From: Populus alba
Lineage: Eukaryota; Streptophyta; Magnoliopsida; Malpighiales; Salicaceae
Length of the DNA: 64,000 nt
Direction: 5' to 3'
Assembly: GCF_005239225.2 (NCBI RefSeq)
Contig: NC_133294.1
Location: 19,605,631-19,669,630, forward strand
Shown here: positions 1-13,600 of the stretch, piece after piece
Position numbering within the stretch: the stretch's first letter is position 1
Layout: each line of letters starts with the position of its first letter
Position numbers and translations under genes: made by a program
Notes under the pieces: generated by a model
The model's input: the letters and a program-made list of their open reading frames with translations, nothing else
Databases searched by the model: none
What the model was told of the DNA's origin: nothing

Positions 1-149
1 AAATCCCAAATATTTTACGAAAATCAATAGAGGTTTTGATAAACTTAGACAAGAGAACTCTAGAAAGAAACAAGGCCAATAATTAAATAACAATTAAAAA
101 AAAAAAAGAGGGAGAGAGAGGCAATCAGAAACTTGATAGTCATAATTAC

Positions 150-193
150 CAGTGACTGCATATGCTAGTTGATTCCTCAGATGCAACTGCCAT
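150..193 (-). CDS. 5' coding exon of TRAF-type zinc-finger-like protein (partial, leaves window)
   Basis: Read on the minus strand, an ATG at 193 opens 14 codons (MAVASEESTSICSH) plus two bases, TG, before a good GT donor (gtaatt) at 149-148. If the next exon begins with C or T, the split codon becomes cysteine, giving the start of a Cys-x-x-Cys zinc knuckle. From memory this start resembles the plant XIAP-associated-factor-like, TRAF-type zinc-finger proteins (Arabidopsis At1g09920), which open with a short acidic stretch followed by ICSHC. The rest of the gene lies left of position 1, so function cannot be tested here. The minus strand just upstream of the ATG (about 194-560) would be 5'UTR and promoter. 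Family assignment rests on 14 residues plus the neighbourhood (PPR and OPT genes also near At1g09900-09930). Confidence is moderate. Confidence 0.5.
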
Positions 194-979
194 ATTCGAG
201 ATACCAAACGACGACCCTTTCTCTTCGATAAAAATCTTAAGGAAAACCAAAATAATCAAGTACACAAATCGAAATCGGATTAGATTGCATGAAAATAACG
301 ATCGACAAACAGACAAAAGGAAGACTTTATTACAACCTGTGATTTTACTCCTGTTTTGTTCTTAATTACCTTGACCAACTCCTAAGTCTTCTCTGTTCTC
401 TGTTTTATTGTGCTGTAATAATTTGGGATTTTTTAAGAGGAGCAATTGACGATTCCTTTGGTTTGGGTGAACAAACTCTCTTTTATTTTCGATGGAAAGA
501 CCTTTTTTTTTGGGTACCCTTTTGAGTCCATATTTTGCCATGCCAAACAAATGCTTTTTCTTGTATCCACGCGCTGTCTACTTGCGTGTGTTACAAGCTC
601 CTATCTCTTTGGTTTAGTCTCTACCTGGCTAGGTCCTGGCAAATTAACCTTTTCGGCCCAGACAGAACTCTGGTATTTTGGGCTACGGTTTCGATTATTA
701 AGGATTGCTGGACTTGCACGGGTTTGATGCTTTGCTGGACTTGCATGGGTTTGATCTTTTATTTCAATGTAATGTGCATAGTTTGTTTTTAATGGATTTT
801 AAAGATGGGATTATCCTTAAAAAAATAAGGTGTAGTTTAAGGTGTGGGAGCAGCCCCTTTTTAACCTTCTTTTTGTTTTGTTTTTGTATGCGTGAGGATA
901 GTGTATCCAAATACTCGAGACAGTGGGTTTGTTCATGTATTTTTTTTAGGGTAGCAGGTATAATAACATGTTTATTTTC

Positions 980-1135
980 ATGTTTTAAAACTGTTATTTA
1001 AAAAAAAAAATTATTTATTTATTTTAAATTAATTTTTTTTATAATTTTAGATTTTTTATGTATTGATGTTAAAAATAATTTTTAAAAAAAAATATTTCAA
1101 TATATTTTCGAGTAAAAAACACTTTATAATACAAA
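980..1135. repeat. AT-rich dispersed MITE-like repeat, copy A
   Basis: Contains the family's signature: a phrase like ttgatgttaaaaataattttt, then taatatattttcgagtaaaa and aacacttt. The same order of words recurs at 5745, 12325, 16425, 19735, 21560, 43140, 54817 and 55013. Boundaries are approximate. Confidence 0.45.
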
Positions 1136-2023
1136 ATGAACTCTTAATTATAATGAATTATTAAGTGAAGTTAGTGGACTAACCAATTATAAAGAGGATA
1201 ATATTATTATATTAAAAAATAGTAAGAATTAATTGATTTTCTCTCTCCTTATAATAATAATAGTAGTAGTATTAGTAACTATATTTTTTTTTATTTATGA
1301 GTCTTAAATTAAATCATAAACAACATCTATTAGTTATATATTTGTAAACCTAGTGCCCCTGCCCCTCCATCAAAGCCAGAACCTTGATTTTTATTTTACT
1401 AAAATTCAATACACAAATTTAGAGTGTTTATTTAATTTTTATCAAGACCTCCATTTGTAATTTAAAACGTTGCAGTGGTATTTGATATTGGACTTAGTAT
1501 AGTTTTATATAGATGGAATTAACATATATTCTATTTTTCTTAGATAAATGATAATCACTATTAAAAAAAAGGGTTTATTTTTCAAGAAAAGAAAATATAA
1601 ATGTAATTTGACATTTTAAATCAGATTATTAATAATTAATCAATTAATTACAAAATTTATTAATTTAGCTTTATATGTCAAAACCATTAACATTTATTAA
1701 GTTAATTCTTATCATATAACATAGACAAATATTAACATATATCATAATTAAAACTCAATTAAGTATTTATTAGGTTAAATCCCCACGTTCATAGTTTCAA
1801 TATGACTTGAAGGGTTCCAACAACAACAATAACTATCAAAGTACAATCATATAAAATTCACAAACAACACTACTCCATTATCTTAAAATTTCATCTTTTA
1901 TTATAAATAAAAATTTGAGGACTATCAATCACTGTCATGGAAGAAAAATATAACAAACATGTGATTTTCATGGTTATAGTCTCTCTTCTTTTTTTCGTTC
2001 TCATTTTCCACGTCTGTATTGTA

Positions 2024-2049
2024 TGCATATATATATATATATATATATA
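2024..2049. repeat. (AT)n microsatellite
   Basis: A run of about 12 alternating AT units, directly visible. Confidence 0.9.
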
Positions 2050-2884
2050 AAGGAAATGATGGAGTTCTCACATGTATTTTTCTAAACAGGCAAAGTCAAG
2101 TAAGAAATTAAGAGAAATGGAAAACTGACATGGTTTTTTATAGAGCGGAGGGGGTAATATAGACATCAATGAGACTTATTACTTATAATGTATTTTTTAG
2201 AGTGGATAAATTGCTCCCTGAAAAAAGACAACACAGCTAATATCCAGGGGTGTTTTTTATTTTTTATATTTCTTGTACGATGTAATTACCGTGTAACTCC
2301 TAGGACCTATTTTTTTTTTTTTTTCTAAGGTCAAGGGGCATTTTAGGTTTTTTAAATTTCAGTTTTATTAGAATTATCTTATTGAGTCAGAGGTGCTCTA
2401 GTCTTCTTAAATTTTTTTTTTTTAAATTTGGTACCTCTCATGGCTTTTTGTAGTTTTTCACAATAACATCTAAAGCATCACACCACCTTTTACATAGTAG
2501 GCTAGTGTGTGTTGGCTTTTATGACACGGAGAAGCTTCTAATATATTTCTACTTCATCCCTTACTTTTTTCTCTCCTCCACCTCAAAACATATGCTGACC
2601 TTACAAAGTTGTAAAGTGACCCTCAATCATTTAATTATATCGAATTTAATTTATTATTTTTTTTAATTTTACCTCTTAATATTTGATTTTTTATATTTTT
2701 TTATCAAATTTGATCCTTATCATTTTGATTCTTGTTTATTTTTTATTTAATTTCTTTTATTGGATTTTATTTTTTGATTTAATCTCTAATTTTTTTATTT
2801 GAATTATTTTTTAAAAATTTGATCTCTATTCTTATAATTACAATTCTTTTTTATTTTGAGCTCTCTTCTTGATGCTTTTTTTTT

Positions 2885-2965
2885 TATCATGTTTTTAAAA
2901 CCTAGCCCGAGAGTCAACCCCTATCATGTCCCAGGTCATAGGCTGGGTCGGAGAATCTGGGTTAC
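2885..2965. repeat. Remnant related to the beta-amylase-carrying TIR element
   Basis: The sequence tttttaaaacctagcccgag, followed by a run about 'gggtcggagaat', resembles the left end of the elements at 12861 and 14199 (agtttttaaacccgacccgg then gagtgacc). It looks like a lone terminal fragment. No partner end was found nearby. Confidence 0.35.
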
Positions 2966-5744
2966 TGAGGTTAATTGAATTTTTTATTGTGAAGGAAATA
3001 AAAATGACATTATTGTAATAAAAATAACGGCAAAAAACAATCAATAAGTGTTGACATGATTTATCATTAGTTAATCGCTTGATTTTTTATTTAGCTAAAA
3101 TAAAATTGGTATTATTTTGATAAAAAAAATCAATGTAGAGAAAAAAAATACAATTATGATCCTTTTTTTTATTGGCCTTTCTTTGTTTTGGATTGTTTTT
3201 TTAGATTTTTTTTTCAATTTCATCCATTTCCATTTGATTTTGTTTTGTTTTTATATTAAATATGATACTCATTTTCTTGATTGTTGCTTTTTTATCCTTT
3301 TATTGTTTTTTTTTCCTTTCAATTTTTCCCCTCAATATTTTATTTCATTTCTCTCTCTCTCTCTCTCTTTTTCTAGATTTAGTTCTTATTTTTTAATTGC
3401 TCATTTTTAGCTATTTTCTTAATTTTTTTTATCTTTCAATTTTATTTGCAACATTTTCTACTATTTTTGTTTCTTTAATCTTAAAATAGTAATAAGATGA
3501 TACTCTTATTAAAATAATGTATTAATATGCTTTATAGGAATAGTAAAGCACTGTACTCATTCTTTAACATTGCAGGCTAATGTGTAGTAAATATTAAGAT
3601 GTATATCTTTTATTTCTTTAAATAAAAACAAGATTTTTAAAACATAACATCCCATCATCAAACGTTACTTCCACTAAAAATACTTTTAATTCACAACGCA
3701 GCATAATAATCAAAATACAGGACAACACATCGCAATACTGCTAAAATACTCTTTTAAGCTAGCAGCACACAATATTATCCAGGCGGTCCCGCCAACCCAC
3801 CAAAACGGGACAGTGGGAGGAGACATGTTAGCAGTGGATTACTTTACTTATCCCATTCCATAGATATAAAAGAGAAGGTAAGAATGTCTTTTTGTTGAAA
3901 GGTTCGTTTCCTGATCTCACCACTCTTCCATCTCATAAAGGCCCCGAAGATGTGATTTTAAATTTTTCAGGAGGAAAGTTCCCAGGTTCGGGGGTATACG
4001 ATAGCATGGTGTGTGATAATATAGCAGTAATTGTTTTTTGGAATAATTTTTGTTTGAAAATATATTTAAAAAAATTTATTTTTAATTTTAGTATATCAAA
4101 ATATCTGAAAAATATATATATAAAAATATTAATTTAAATTAAAAAATACAAAAATAATCACAGCCCGAAGTAAGAATATTTTCCACAGCCGGGGCGATAA
4201 AGTAATGGAAGTCAGTGAGGGGAAGATCAACATTCTTTTTCTTGGTCTATGCACTGATATCATTTGGCTGATGATTGACACTTGTCCTCACTTTTAGTTG
4301 GAGGAATGGAAGCTCGTGTTTTTTTTATTCAGTAACCTCGATTATGGGCTAGTTAATCACAGGGACCCATTATTTTTTTAATTTCCTAGTACGGTTCAAC
4401 CTCGTTGGCTGCTTCATCTTTATTCACGTGGGCTCGTCCAATGGGAAGCTTGGTTCAAGAACATGCAATCCCAAATCCCAGGCAACGTGATCTGTGTTTA
4501 ATTAGACAGTTCACCAATTAATAACCCCACAAATAATATGCATTAGATTCTTAATCATTAAAGCGCTCGCTAATGATTCTCTTTCGAGTTAAGGAGAAAT
4601 TAAAGAGAGATTCTGATGTTGCCATGGAGATCATAGCCACACACGATTTTGGGCGTTGGTCTCAAGCTGTTTGCCATTGGACAAAGGCGTGCGAAGAGAG
4701 CCCTCGATTGGCTAATGAATTTTGTCGCCTTCACGTGCGTGTTCCATCTAAGCAAATCAAATCTTGACAGCTGCTTGCTGGACTCTCGTGCGCCTGGAGG
4801 ATTGCAAGATTTGCAGATTCAACATCGACGTCGATCAATTACACGTATTATTTATCCCAACTTAGAACTGTGCTCTGCAATTCTGCTTATCTAATTACCA
4901 CCATCAGATTTCAGATAAAAAAAAAAAAAAAAACGAAATAGCCATGTGTTCTTGGCTTCGTGTGACTCTTTAAATCTGAACCATTGATGTATCCACGTGT
5001 TACGAACACAGCAGATCTTAATCTACTTGCAGCTGCATTGATGATATGCGCCCGGTCGTTTTTGAAAATTAGGACTAAAAACTTACACTACTGGATAGTA
5101 GTTATTATTTTTAAAACATTAATTTTTTTAAAAATAAAATAAAATTGATAACACTTTGTTATCGGGCATTGGACTGTTGACCAACTGTATCAAAATTAGA
5201 AATTAGTTGGACCACAATTTTTAGTAATAAATTAAAAAATTATTTTGGATATACTGTATTTCTCGGATTTTGAGAGACAGGGCCAATATCCTTCTCGTAT
5301 TTTGCAAAATATAACCAAGAAATATTCAAATCCACACAAAAACTTGCTATGAGCCTACCAATCCATCATAAGTGGTATGCAGGCTCTGGTTCTATCTCGA
5401 TTTAGCTTGATTTGAAATGCATACGAAGATTTGAAATCTTGCCATTCAAATTCGAATCACCTGCAGGCACTCGATGTCAATACTTTCACGAGAACGAAGA
5501 GGGATGTAAGATAATGTTCCTCCTCCTCCTCCTCCTCTTCTTTTTCTTTCTGGCCAATAACCTAGCTGGGGATTGTGGAAGTTATCTAATTATAAGACTA
5601 AAAAATATAATCTTGTTATATATCACTTATCTATTGGGGGTGAGTGAGTTTTAAATAAATATTTATTTACTCACAAGACTCCACTTTTCAGAGTTGTTTA
5701 AGTACTGATATTTTTTTTGAAAAATGCAGTGTACATCATGTTTC

Positions 5745-5905
5745 ATGAAATTTAAATAAAAATTTTTTTTGCTTAAATTTATTTATTTTTACATTTTCAT
5801 GTCGTTTAAATGTGCTAATGTCAAAAATAATTTTTTAAAAAAAATATCATTTTAATATATTTTTAAATAAAAAAATATTTTAAAAAAACAATCATTATTA
5901 TATTT
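5745..5905. repeat. AT-rich dispersed MITE-like repeat, copy B
   Basis: Shows the family words: gctaatgtcaaaaataattt, then ttttaatatatttttaaata and aaaaaacaatcattatta. Boundaries are approximate. Confidence 0.45.
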
Positions 5906-7815
5906 TTAAACATCCTTATATAAAAGACAATTATGTTTTCTTAAGTTAATGAGGAAAAGCGTTGACAAGTCTTGATTTATTATCAATAACTAAACAAGGA
6001 TAAAAAATGATTATCAGAATGTGAAATCCAATGTTATTTTATTGTTTTTTTTTTAAAAAAATATATTCACATGATTTCTTTTAACTTATCAATCATAACT
6101 ATAAAGGAACTTCCGGGAAAAAAAAAAAAAACTACAAGGGAGAGACGTTATGTGATTAGAATATAAATAGAAAAAAAAAGAAAAAGAAATAACTTCCAAT
6201 ATACAATGTTTAACTTGAGAAAGTTTCTTTCTCTGCCGGAAAGGAAAGTCGTTATGATAGCTGAGATGTACATTTAAGAAAAAGAATAGTTATTACGAGT
6301 TAATAATTTTAAAAATCTTTATGTTTAAATTTTAATAAATTCTTCTGAATATGTTAATATGAGGCGTGGTTTTAAAATTGTTCAAAGAAATAATTTCAAT
6401 TGACCTCTAAATTATTCCAAATATACCTACCCTCCCAGCGAGAAAAAGTTCAGGCGTTGAAGGCTAAAATATATTTGATGGGCTTCAGATAACTTGAAAA
6501 TTGGGTTGTCAGAACTACGATAGACAGAGAGAAAAAAAGAAAAAAAAACAAGAACACAGAGAATCAGCAATTTATATCTCTAATAATTCTTAGTTCTTAC
6601 CAAAAAGAGAAGATCAGGTACCTTGGCTACATCAATTTTTGCTTGCACCTGCAGGCCACACGGTCTCCGATTTCTTAATTTGGAAAACCTCAAGAACAAG
6701 AGAAAAGGAAATCACTTTTTTCCTCTGCTCGTCGTCGCTTTTCACTGTCTAGATTTCCTGTCGACACGTGGTGACCCGACCGTAACTCCTCGTCAAAAAG
6801 ATAAGCAGGGCCTTCAGCTTTTTTTTTTTTTTTTAAATGACGAGGATGTCCTGGCCCTACTAAAGGACATTGAGGAGGCTCAGTTGTCTTACCAGAGGAA
6901 AACATCATGTGTCATCTGAACAGTGTCCTTTATACGCGGCTTGTCTGGACTTGAATTGATGACTGTTTACTCACACTTGCACTGTACTGCAGGTTTGATT
7001 TCGAATTCTTTTGAATGTGTTTTTTTTTAAAAATAACTAACATGCAGCGAGTCGCTTGCTATACCCGAGACAAGAACGCGTCGGCTGCAATACTCTACTC
7101 CGCATTCAACCACCAATATCAAAATCCAGGGCGGAACCAGGGGAGGCAAGCAGGCGGGCCCTGCAAAATATTTTAATTTTTTATTTAATATTTAAATATA
7201 AAATGATATAATATTTTTATTTTAAATAAATAAATTTTTTAATAATATATTTTGTTATGTTAATTTTGACCTTTTCTATTAAATGCTACCAACTTCACCT
7301 CTATCAATATGATAATTAAAAATTCAGGAGGTAGAGTTTTTAAATTATTTTCATTAAAAACACTTAATAAATACTTTCAAAGCTTTTTAAAATCTTTCAC
7401 TAACTTTAAAATATTCTAAAATCAATTAAATCTAAAAAATCAAAATGAAACTTGATTTTTTTTCATATATATTTACATGAAAACTTATAAACATCAAATT
7501 TTTTTATGAAATGGAACCTGTTGATATCAAGTTCGATCATTTTTATTGTTGGTATTGCAACAACCAATAATTTTTTTGTTTTTACTGTTTTTCCTTAATT
7601 TTCTCTCATTTGTTTTAAATTTTAAAACTAAAAATAAATCATATAAACTTTTAAATTAAAATAAAAATTATTATGGGGTTAGGGTTAATTATGTATTTTG
7701 AATATACATGAACGTTATTTAAATACTTTGCATTCAATAGAATGGATATATATAAGAAATAGGATTGTCACATGTGTTCGTAGCTATATCCTATATTCCT
7801 ACATGCATTAATTTT

Positions 7816-8606
7816 AAGTTCCCGTTTGTTTACTGGAAAATAGTTTTATTTTAAAAAGTGAATTATTTTTTTGATATTTGATAGTATAATGAAAAATAAA
7901 TTAGAAAACATTTTTCAGTATTTGGTTATGTCATGGAAAATAAGCTAGAAAATAACTTATTAATATTTTATTTTTTTCAAGTTTATTAAAATAATAATGA
8001 ACAAATCTTACAAATTAAAAAGTTGAATGAGAATGAAATTGAAAAAATATATAACTTCACAAATTATTTTTAATAAAATAAAATAACAATCAAAATAATA
8101 GAGATCAAATATAAAAAATAAAAAAATAAAAAGATGAAGAAATTCAAAAAATAATAATTAACATTTCATAAATTATTTCAAATAAAACAAGTAACAATCA
8201 AAAGAATGAGGATCAAATTTGATAGATAAAAAATTTCAATTAAAAAATAATAAGGGAAAAGCAAATAACAATTATAAAAATGAGGACCAAAATTAATATA
8301 AGAATTAAATTTCAAGGGATGAAATTAAAAAATAAATATTCAAAACAAAATATATATAGTAATCAAAAGTTTGAGGATCAAATTTGATATAATCAATAAA
8401 TAATATGATATTTTTAAATTTTTCACAACTTCCAGAAAGTGTTTTCTACTTAAAATAAAATGAAAACACTTTTCTTGAAACCAAGCCAATTTTTTTTACT
8501 GGAAATTATTTTTCATTGACTAACTTTTCTAATAACAAATAAACATAAAAAAATTTTAAAAATAATTTTTTAAAAAACTACTTTTTCAAAAACAAACACG
8601 GTCTAG
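7816..8606. mobile_element. Possible non-autonomous TIR element (~0.8 kb)
   Basis: Begins around cccgtttgtttactggaaaa and ends around tttttcaaaaacaaacacgg, which are imperfect inverted complements (ccgtgtttgttttt). The interior is AT-rich with no coding sequence and repeats the phrase 'aggatcaaatttgata' several times. No clear target-site duplication could be fixed by eye. Confidence 0.35.
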
Positions 8607-8817
8607 GATTGATCAATACCGTGCCTGTAAAAATCTAACTCAATAACATTAACCAGGTATGAGATCAAAATAAATCACACACGTATTTTGTTTTGTAGTT
8701 ATGTAAACCTTATTAAATATTTATTTGGTAATACAGGGTAATGATATTTTTTAACTAAAAATATATTAAAATAATATTTATTTATTTGTAACATAAACGC
8801 AAGAAACACAATAAAAA

Positions 8818-8818
<1 letters not shown>

Positions 8819-8864
<46 letters not shown>
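8819..8864. repeat. Compound (CT)n(AT)n microsatellite
   Basis: About 10 CT units run directly into about 13 AT units. Confidence 0.9.
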
Positions 8865-8868
<4 letters not shown>

Positions 8869-10110
8869 CATGAAAATAAACACTCCCTGTAGCTGTTAAT
8901 TTTAGTGGGAGGTTGAAATCTTTATTTTAACATTATCCCTGTCAAGATAAAAGAAATAGCAGGGTGACAGCAAAAGTCACTGCTAGTAGCATAATAAGTG
9001 ATTCTAAAACACTTTACTCGTCGTGTATCTATATAATACAGGATTTAAACTGTAATAGTCAATGAGAGAGCATCATTCAGCTGAATTTAATGAGTCCTAG
9101 CTAAAATTTTATAGCGTCTAAAGTGTGTCAAATCAAAATCATATAAAATTAGAACATAACTTATAAAAACTATAATTGTTTTAAAATTCCAATCTATTTA
9201 CTGAAAAAGTAAATACATATGTGTGTGTGTATATAACAAATTTATCCTTATTTTTTATATATATGAACACGCATACGCACATATAATATAGTAATTAAAA
9301 GCTGATATTCAATGCGGTACATATTCCCAAGATAACGAATGTAATTTGTGAATTAATTTGAAGTCCTTGTTCAAATTCCCAACTTAATAGATTCTCTCTA
9401 TTGTTTGTGGAAACATTAACATTTCCATTTGTTTATTGCAAGTGGCTACATTATTCACAGCTTAATTAAGAAATACTAGTAGCTCTTTATCTTTTTAATC
9501 CCCACGCAAAACATGATTAGTCACAATTTGGCAGCGAGTGAGCTGGTCCTACCTGTGGACAGTGACAGCCTCCTGTTACTCTAGCACCCCCCTCTCCAAA
9601 ACCTTAAAAAAGCCACTTTGGGAATTTGGGGGACACAGTGGCCATTCCATAAATACAAAGGACAAGTTAATTTCCACTCCCACCAGGTGGTTTTAGATGA
9701 CGAGCAAATTAACTTAATTATGACACGAAATTAATTCATTTGAACAACTTTTAAAATTTATTAAATCTTGTTTATTTTTTATTTAAAAAAAATCAATTTG
9801 TTTTTGTTTTCAAAATTAAAAAAAAAATATCAATTGCAAAATTAGACTCAGCTAACTAAAAAAACCTTACTATAAATTAAAAGTTTTCAAAACCAGCTAA
9901 AAGTTCATTAATTTATATTTGATTTATTTAGTTTTAGAAATTCTAAAATTGAACTGAACTGAATTAATCCATTTAATTTTTTAATTCAATTTAATTTGAT
10001 TTAATTTTTTTTAAAAATTAATTTAATTAAGTTTTTTTAATTTAAATTAAATAATTTAAACCGATGCTGACCCCTCCTTTTATTTTAAAGAAAAACAACA
10101 AAAAAAACTC

Positions 10111-10120
10111 CCAAAATAGG
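10111..10120. promoter_or_regulatory. Perfect CArG box upstream of MADS gene
   Basis: ccaaaatagg matches the MADS-protein binding consensus CC(A/T)6GG exactly. It lies about 490 bases upstream of the MADS ATG and about 210 upstream of the TATA box, so auto- or cross-regulation by MADS proteins is possible. Occupancy is inference. Confidence 0.5.
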
Positions 10121-10215
10121 ATCCATGTATCCGTATGCAACACACGTCAATGATCCATACGTTAGACGGCTCTATTTTTTATTTCTTTTCTGAAGTCTCT
10201 CAGCTTCTAACTGGA

Positions 10216-10222
10216 ACACGTG
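10216..10222. promoter_or_regulatory. G-box / ABRE-like CACGTG site
   Basis: aacacgtgacc contains the palindromic CACGTG core about 100 bases upstream of the MADS TATA box. It is a typical bZIP/bHLH site. Function is inferred from sequence and position only. Confidence 0.4.
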
Positions 10223-10317
10223 ACCCAACAAAAAGAAAATGAAAATACCACTACCTGTCTTGTACACAAAACCAGTGGTATTTTAGGTCTTTAAATCAGC
10301 TTCCTGAAATAACTTTC

Positions 10318-10327
10318 CTTATATAGC
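10318..10327 (+). promoter_or_regulatory. TATA box of the MADS-box gene
   Basis: The sequence ccttatatagcc lies about 280 bases upstream of the MADS ATG. The DNA after it is rich in C and T (cttctcttcctttcc-type tracts), typical of a plant 5'UTR. Confidence 0.55.
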
Positions 10328-10602
10328 CTCTTTGCTGATGTGCTCCCCTTCCCAAAACGACGTCTCTGAAACCTTACTTTGTCTCCATCAACACCCTCTC
10401 TTCTCCTAGTAAGATTTTCTTCTTCTTTCCTTTCCTTTTTATCCTCTCCTCTCTTCAAAGCTTTTTATTTTTTTCTATTTTTTGCTAAGACAAAACACAC
10501 ATATACGAAGAAAAAAAATTAAACGGATCGCTATCTTTCTTTTTGTCGTTGTTGATTATTGTACAATGATTTTAATATTAGGATCTTTTGGAAGTGAAGA
10601 AA

Positions 10603-13600
10603 ATGGGGAGGGGGAAGATAGTGATAAGAAGGATTGACAACTCGACAAGCAGGCAAGTGACCTTCTCAAAGAGGAGGAATGGATTGTTGAAGAAAGCGAA
10701 AGAGCTGGCGATCCTTTGCGACGCAGAAGTTGGAGTCATGATCTTCTCTAGCACCGGCAAGCTCCATGATTTCTCCAGCTCCAGGTCAGATTTCAAGATC
10801 TCTTTGATATAAATATATATGTATATATTTGCTGTCTACTCTTACCACTTTTTTAATATTGTTTTTTTCGCGATAATGCAATGGTATTATCATCATCTGT
10901 ATCTTTGATTTGTGTTTCTGATCAAGTTAGCTACTTAGGATTGTGATTTTATGAAGCTGCTTGTCGATTGATCCAAAAGTAGTTTTGTTAACCTGTGTCA
11001 TCATGCGTTTTGTGATGTGTGCAACAGTGCTTTTATCTGTTTCCGAGTTTCCTTCTGTGGTTTTTTTTTTTTAGGAATATACATGTGCGACCATGAGAGA
11101 TGTTAATGTTACTCAAATAGCACACTGCTCGGATAGCACTAGAAAATTGGAAATATTTTTAGTTCAAAGTTTCATGAGAAAAAAAAAATAATGATCATCA
11201 CCTTCGTATCGAGGGTTTTATAATTGGCATTAACTGCTGTATTTGCCTTAAGTTAGACATATGAATCAACCTCTTCCCGTGTCAAAAGTTGCCGTGCTCG
11301 TCCGTTTAGGCTCTCAAGTTCGAAGTTCAAATCCGAGTTCTTGAGAGGATTGTGCGACTTGAAGGTTTTTCTTCCGAGGATTTGCTAAATGTTAATAAGC
11401 TTTATTCATGAATGTGCAACTAGAAAATAACTTTCTTTGCCAACTAGCGAACTAAGAGTTTATAGGCTCAATTAGTTTCTTAGCAATACCATAAGTTTTG
11501 GGATATTAACAATTACTTAAACTACTCGACCGTGCCTCCCCAGCTAACTCTACATCCCACCTTTCTTGATCAAGAAATTAGCTGTCTAAGCTTTTCCTAG
11601 TGAGAATAACATATATAAGATAAAGGAGATAAAGAATATTGTCAATCAATTTAGCTCCAAATGGCGAGATTATATAACCTTGCTAGCGGCATTAAGTGTA
11701 AATCTCGGAGAGATTTGGATTAACTAATCTAACGCGACTATCAACGAAGAAAAGCAATATATCATTGAATGGCGTCATGAGAAACAAATTTGAAAGTTCG
11801 AATTAAGTGAGAAAAGGGATACGCTGCTTTAGACTCTGGTTGTAGTACTTATTTTCTAGTCAAATGGACCTCTCCTCGTATGGAAATTTCGTAAGACCTC
11901 GTACAAAGGATCCTATTTTACAGAATAAAAGCACAATCCCCTAACAAAACTACGAATGGAGTGTTATGAGGCGTGCCCATTAAATGATTGTTGAGCCAAA
12001 TGCTCGTGGTTCATTTGTGATGTAAGTGTAGTAGTTTGGATATACAAGTGATGTTGTCTCGAATGAAGTGTTGCTATATTGAGGTTAGCTCTTGGCAAAT
12101 TTTCGTTTGATGTGTAGTATTTGATAAACAAATTTTCACCCGTGGTTTGATGGTGGTTCACGAGATGATGGTTGGCAATATAAAGAGTTGAAGAATCGAC
12201 TTTGAAAATGGTTTTTCGCTCGAATGAACTTGACCAAAAGTGGAGATTATATGAAGTTTGTTGGCTTTATGTTATATTCTTATGAGATTTTTATTAGACT
12301 AGTCTTATTTTGAACACTGAAAAAGAGAAATATAAAAAAATATTTGTTTTTGTATTTTAAAAGTGTTTTTTAATTTTTTTTGTTTAAAATTATTTTTTAC
12401 ATCATTTTGATGTACTGATATTAAAAATAATCTTTTAAAAAATAAAAAATATATTATTTTAATACATTTTCAAATAAAAAAATATTTAAAAAAACAATTA
12501 TAATCACATTTCTAACCCCCTAAAAGAAGAGAAAGGGATAACATGCAGTCATGCATTATATAAATGAATACTTGAGGCACACACATGAGTAGAATTTTTG
12601 GAATCTATAAAGAATAAATGTAGTATAGTGTTCATATGTATAATGGTCCCAAAAATTAAGATTGTTTGTTCAAGATTGTACATATCCATATATATAAACC
12701 CTTGCTTTCGAACCTCCGTGGTGCAAATATTCACGATGAGTGGTAGTAGAGTACTTGACAATTTGGCTGGAATAAATAGTGGCTTTGCATGGTTAGCTCC
12801 TATAGCTATCCAGTACATAACAATTTGAGAAGTAAGAGCAAAAGACGTTACGTTCCTTACCATAGTTTTTAAACCCGACCCGGAGAGTGACCCTGTCAAG
12901 AGACCGGATTCCGGGTTTCATGGGTCAACCCGGGTCAACCCCGAGTGGGTCTGTGTAGTTCAAAATAAAAAATAGAAAAGGGAGGCAATAATGAAAGGGT
13001 GGAGTGGGACCGGCAGAGCGTGGGAGAGGAATAAATCAACGACACTCTCACCTGATATGTTTTTCTTTATCTGCTCAAACCCGTGAGGAGCTTTAGAAAC
13101 CACCGAGTTCTGCCCAGAAATCTTGACCCCGTGTTTTCTGCAAACCGTTCTAATTTGTGCCAGTATGGACTCTGGGCTGGACAGGGACTCTTGAGGCTGA
13201 TGTTTATCCGACAAATCCATTCCTAGCAAGATCATTTTGCATGAATTCCTTGCAAACATCCCTGCAACTGCTTCATAGCCATCTCTATTGACATTGTTAT
13301 TGAAGCCGGCTGTTAGTTCAGAAGGGTGCGAGCGTGTTTTGTACCATGAATGCATGAGAGGGATTTTGCCATGGACAGTTACAAAGGTGTCGCTGAAAGA
13401 AGTAGAGGCAAGAGAAAGAAGACGATCTCCATGAGACAGGAGCTCGCTTGAATACCAGGAAAGGAAGAAATCACCATATGGGGAGTCCCAAGACCCATAT
13501 GGATTGGTTAAATATTGAAACTCTCCGACTCCAAGGATATTGCCATGACTTGCAAGCTGGCGATGAGAAGGAGATCACCAACGCCTACCCTCGAGATCTC

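Larger units (their letters stand above)
194..10100. other. AT-rich intergenic region with repeat debris
   Basis: About 10 kb between the left-edge gene start and the MADS promoter. I see no supported gene. The open frames here (for example at 446-1001, 3117-3410, 4573-4894, 6623-6919) are short, low in complexity or resemble nothing I know. The stretch holds dispersed AT-rich MITE copies, TA and CT microsatellites, and poly-T tracts. Two less AT-rich patches (4200-4900 and 6600-6920) could be old gene or promoter remnants. Confidence 0.6.

Noticed and set aside
3117..3410. 97-codon hydrophobic frame
   Set aside because: Composed of poly-T derived phenylalanine and leucine codons; low-complexity artefact rather than a membrane protein.
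4573..4894. Overlapping frames in a less AT-rich patch
   Set aside because: No recognisable motif or splice context; could be a gene relic but cannot be supported.
10578..10796. 72-codon minus-strand frame over MADS exon 1
   Set aside because: It is the antisense shadow of the conserved MADS domain and has no motif of its own.
11290..11345. tRNA-like segment with gttcaaatcc
   Set aside because: Resembles a B-box and T-loop but no acceptor stem or cloverleaf can be drawn.
12598..12828. Overlapping frames on both strands at 12549-12899
   Set aside because: Lie in AT-rich intron DNA next to a TIR element; neither strand resembles a protein family.
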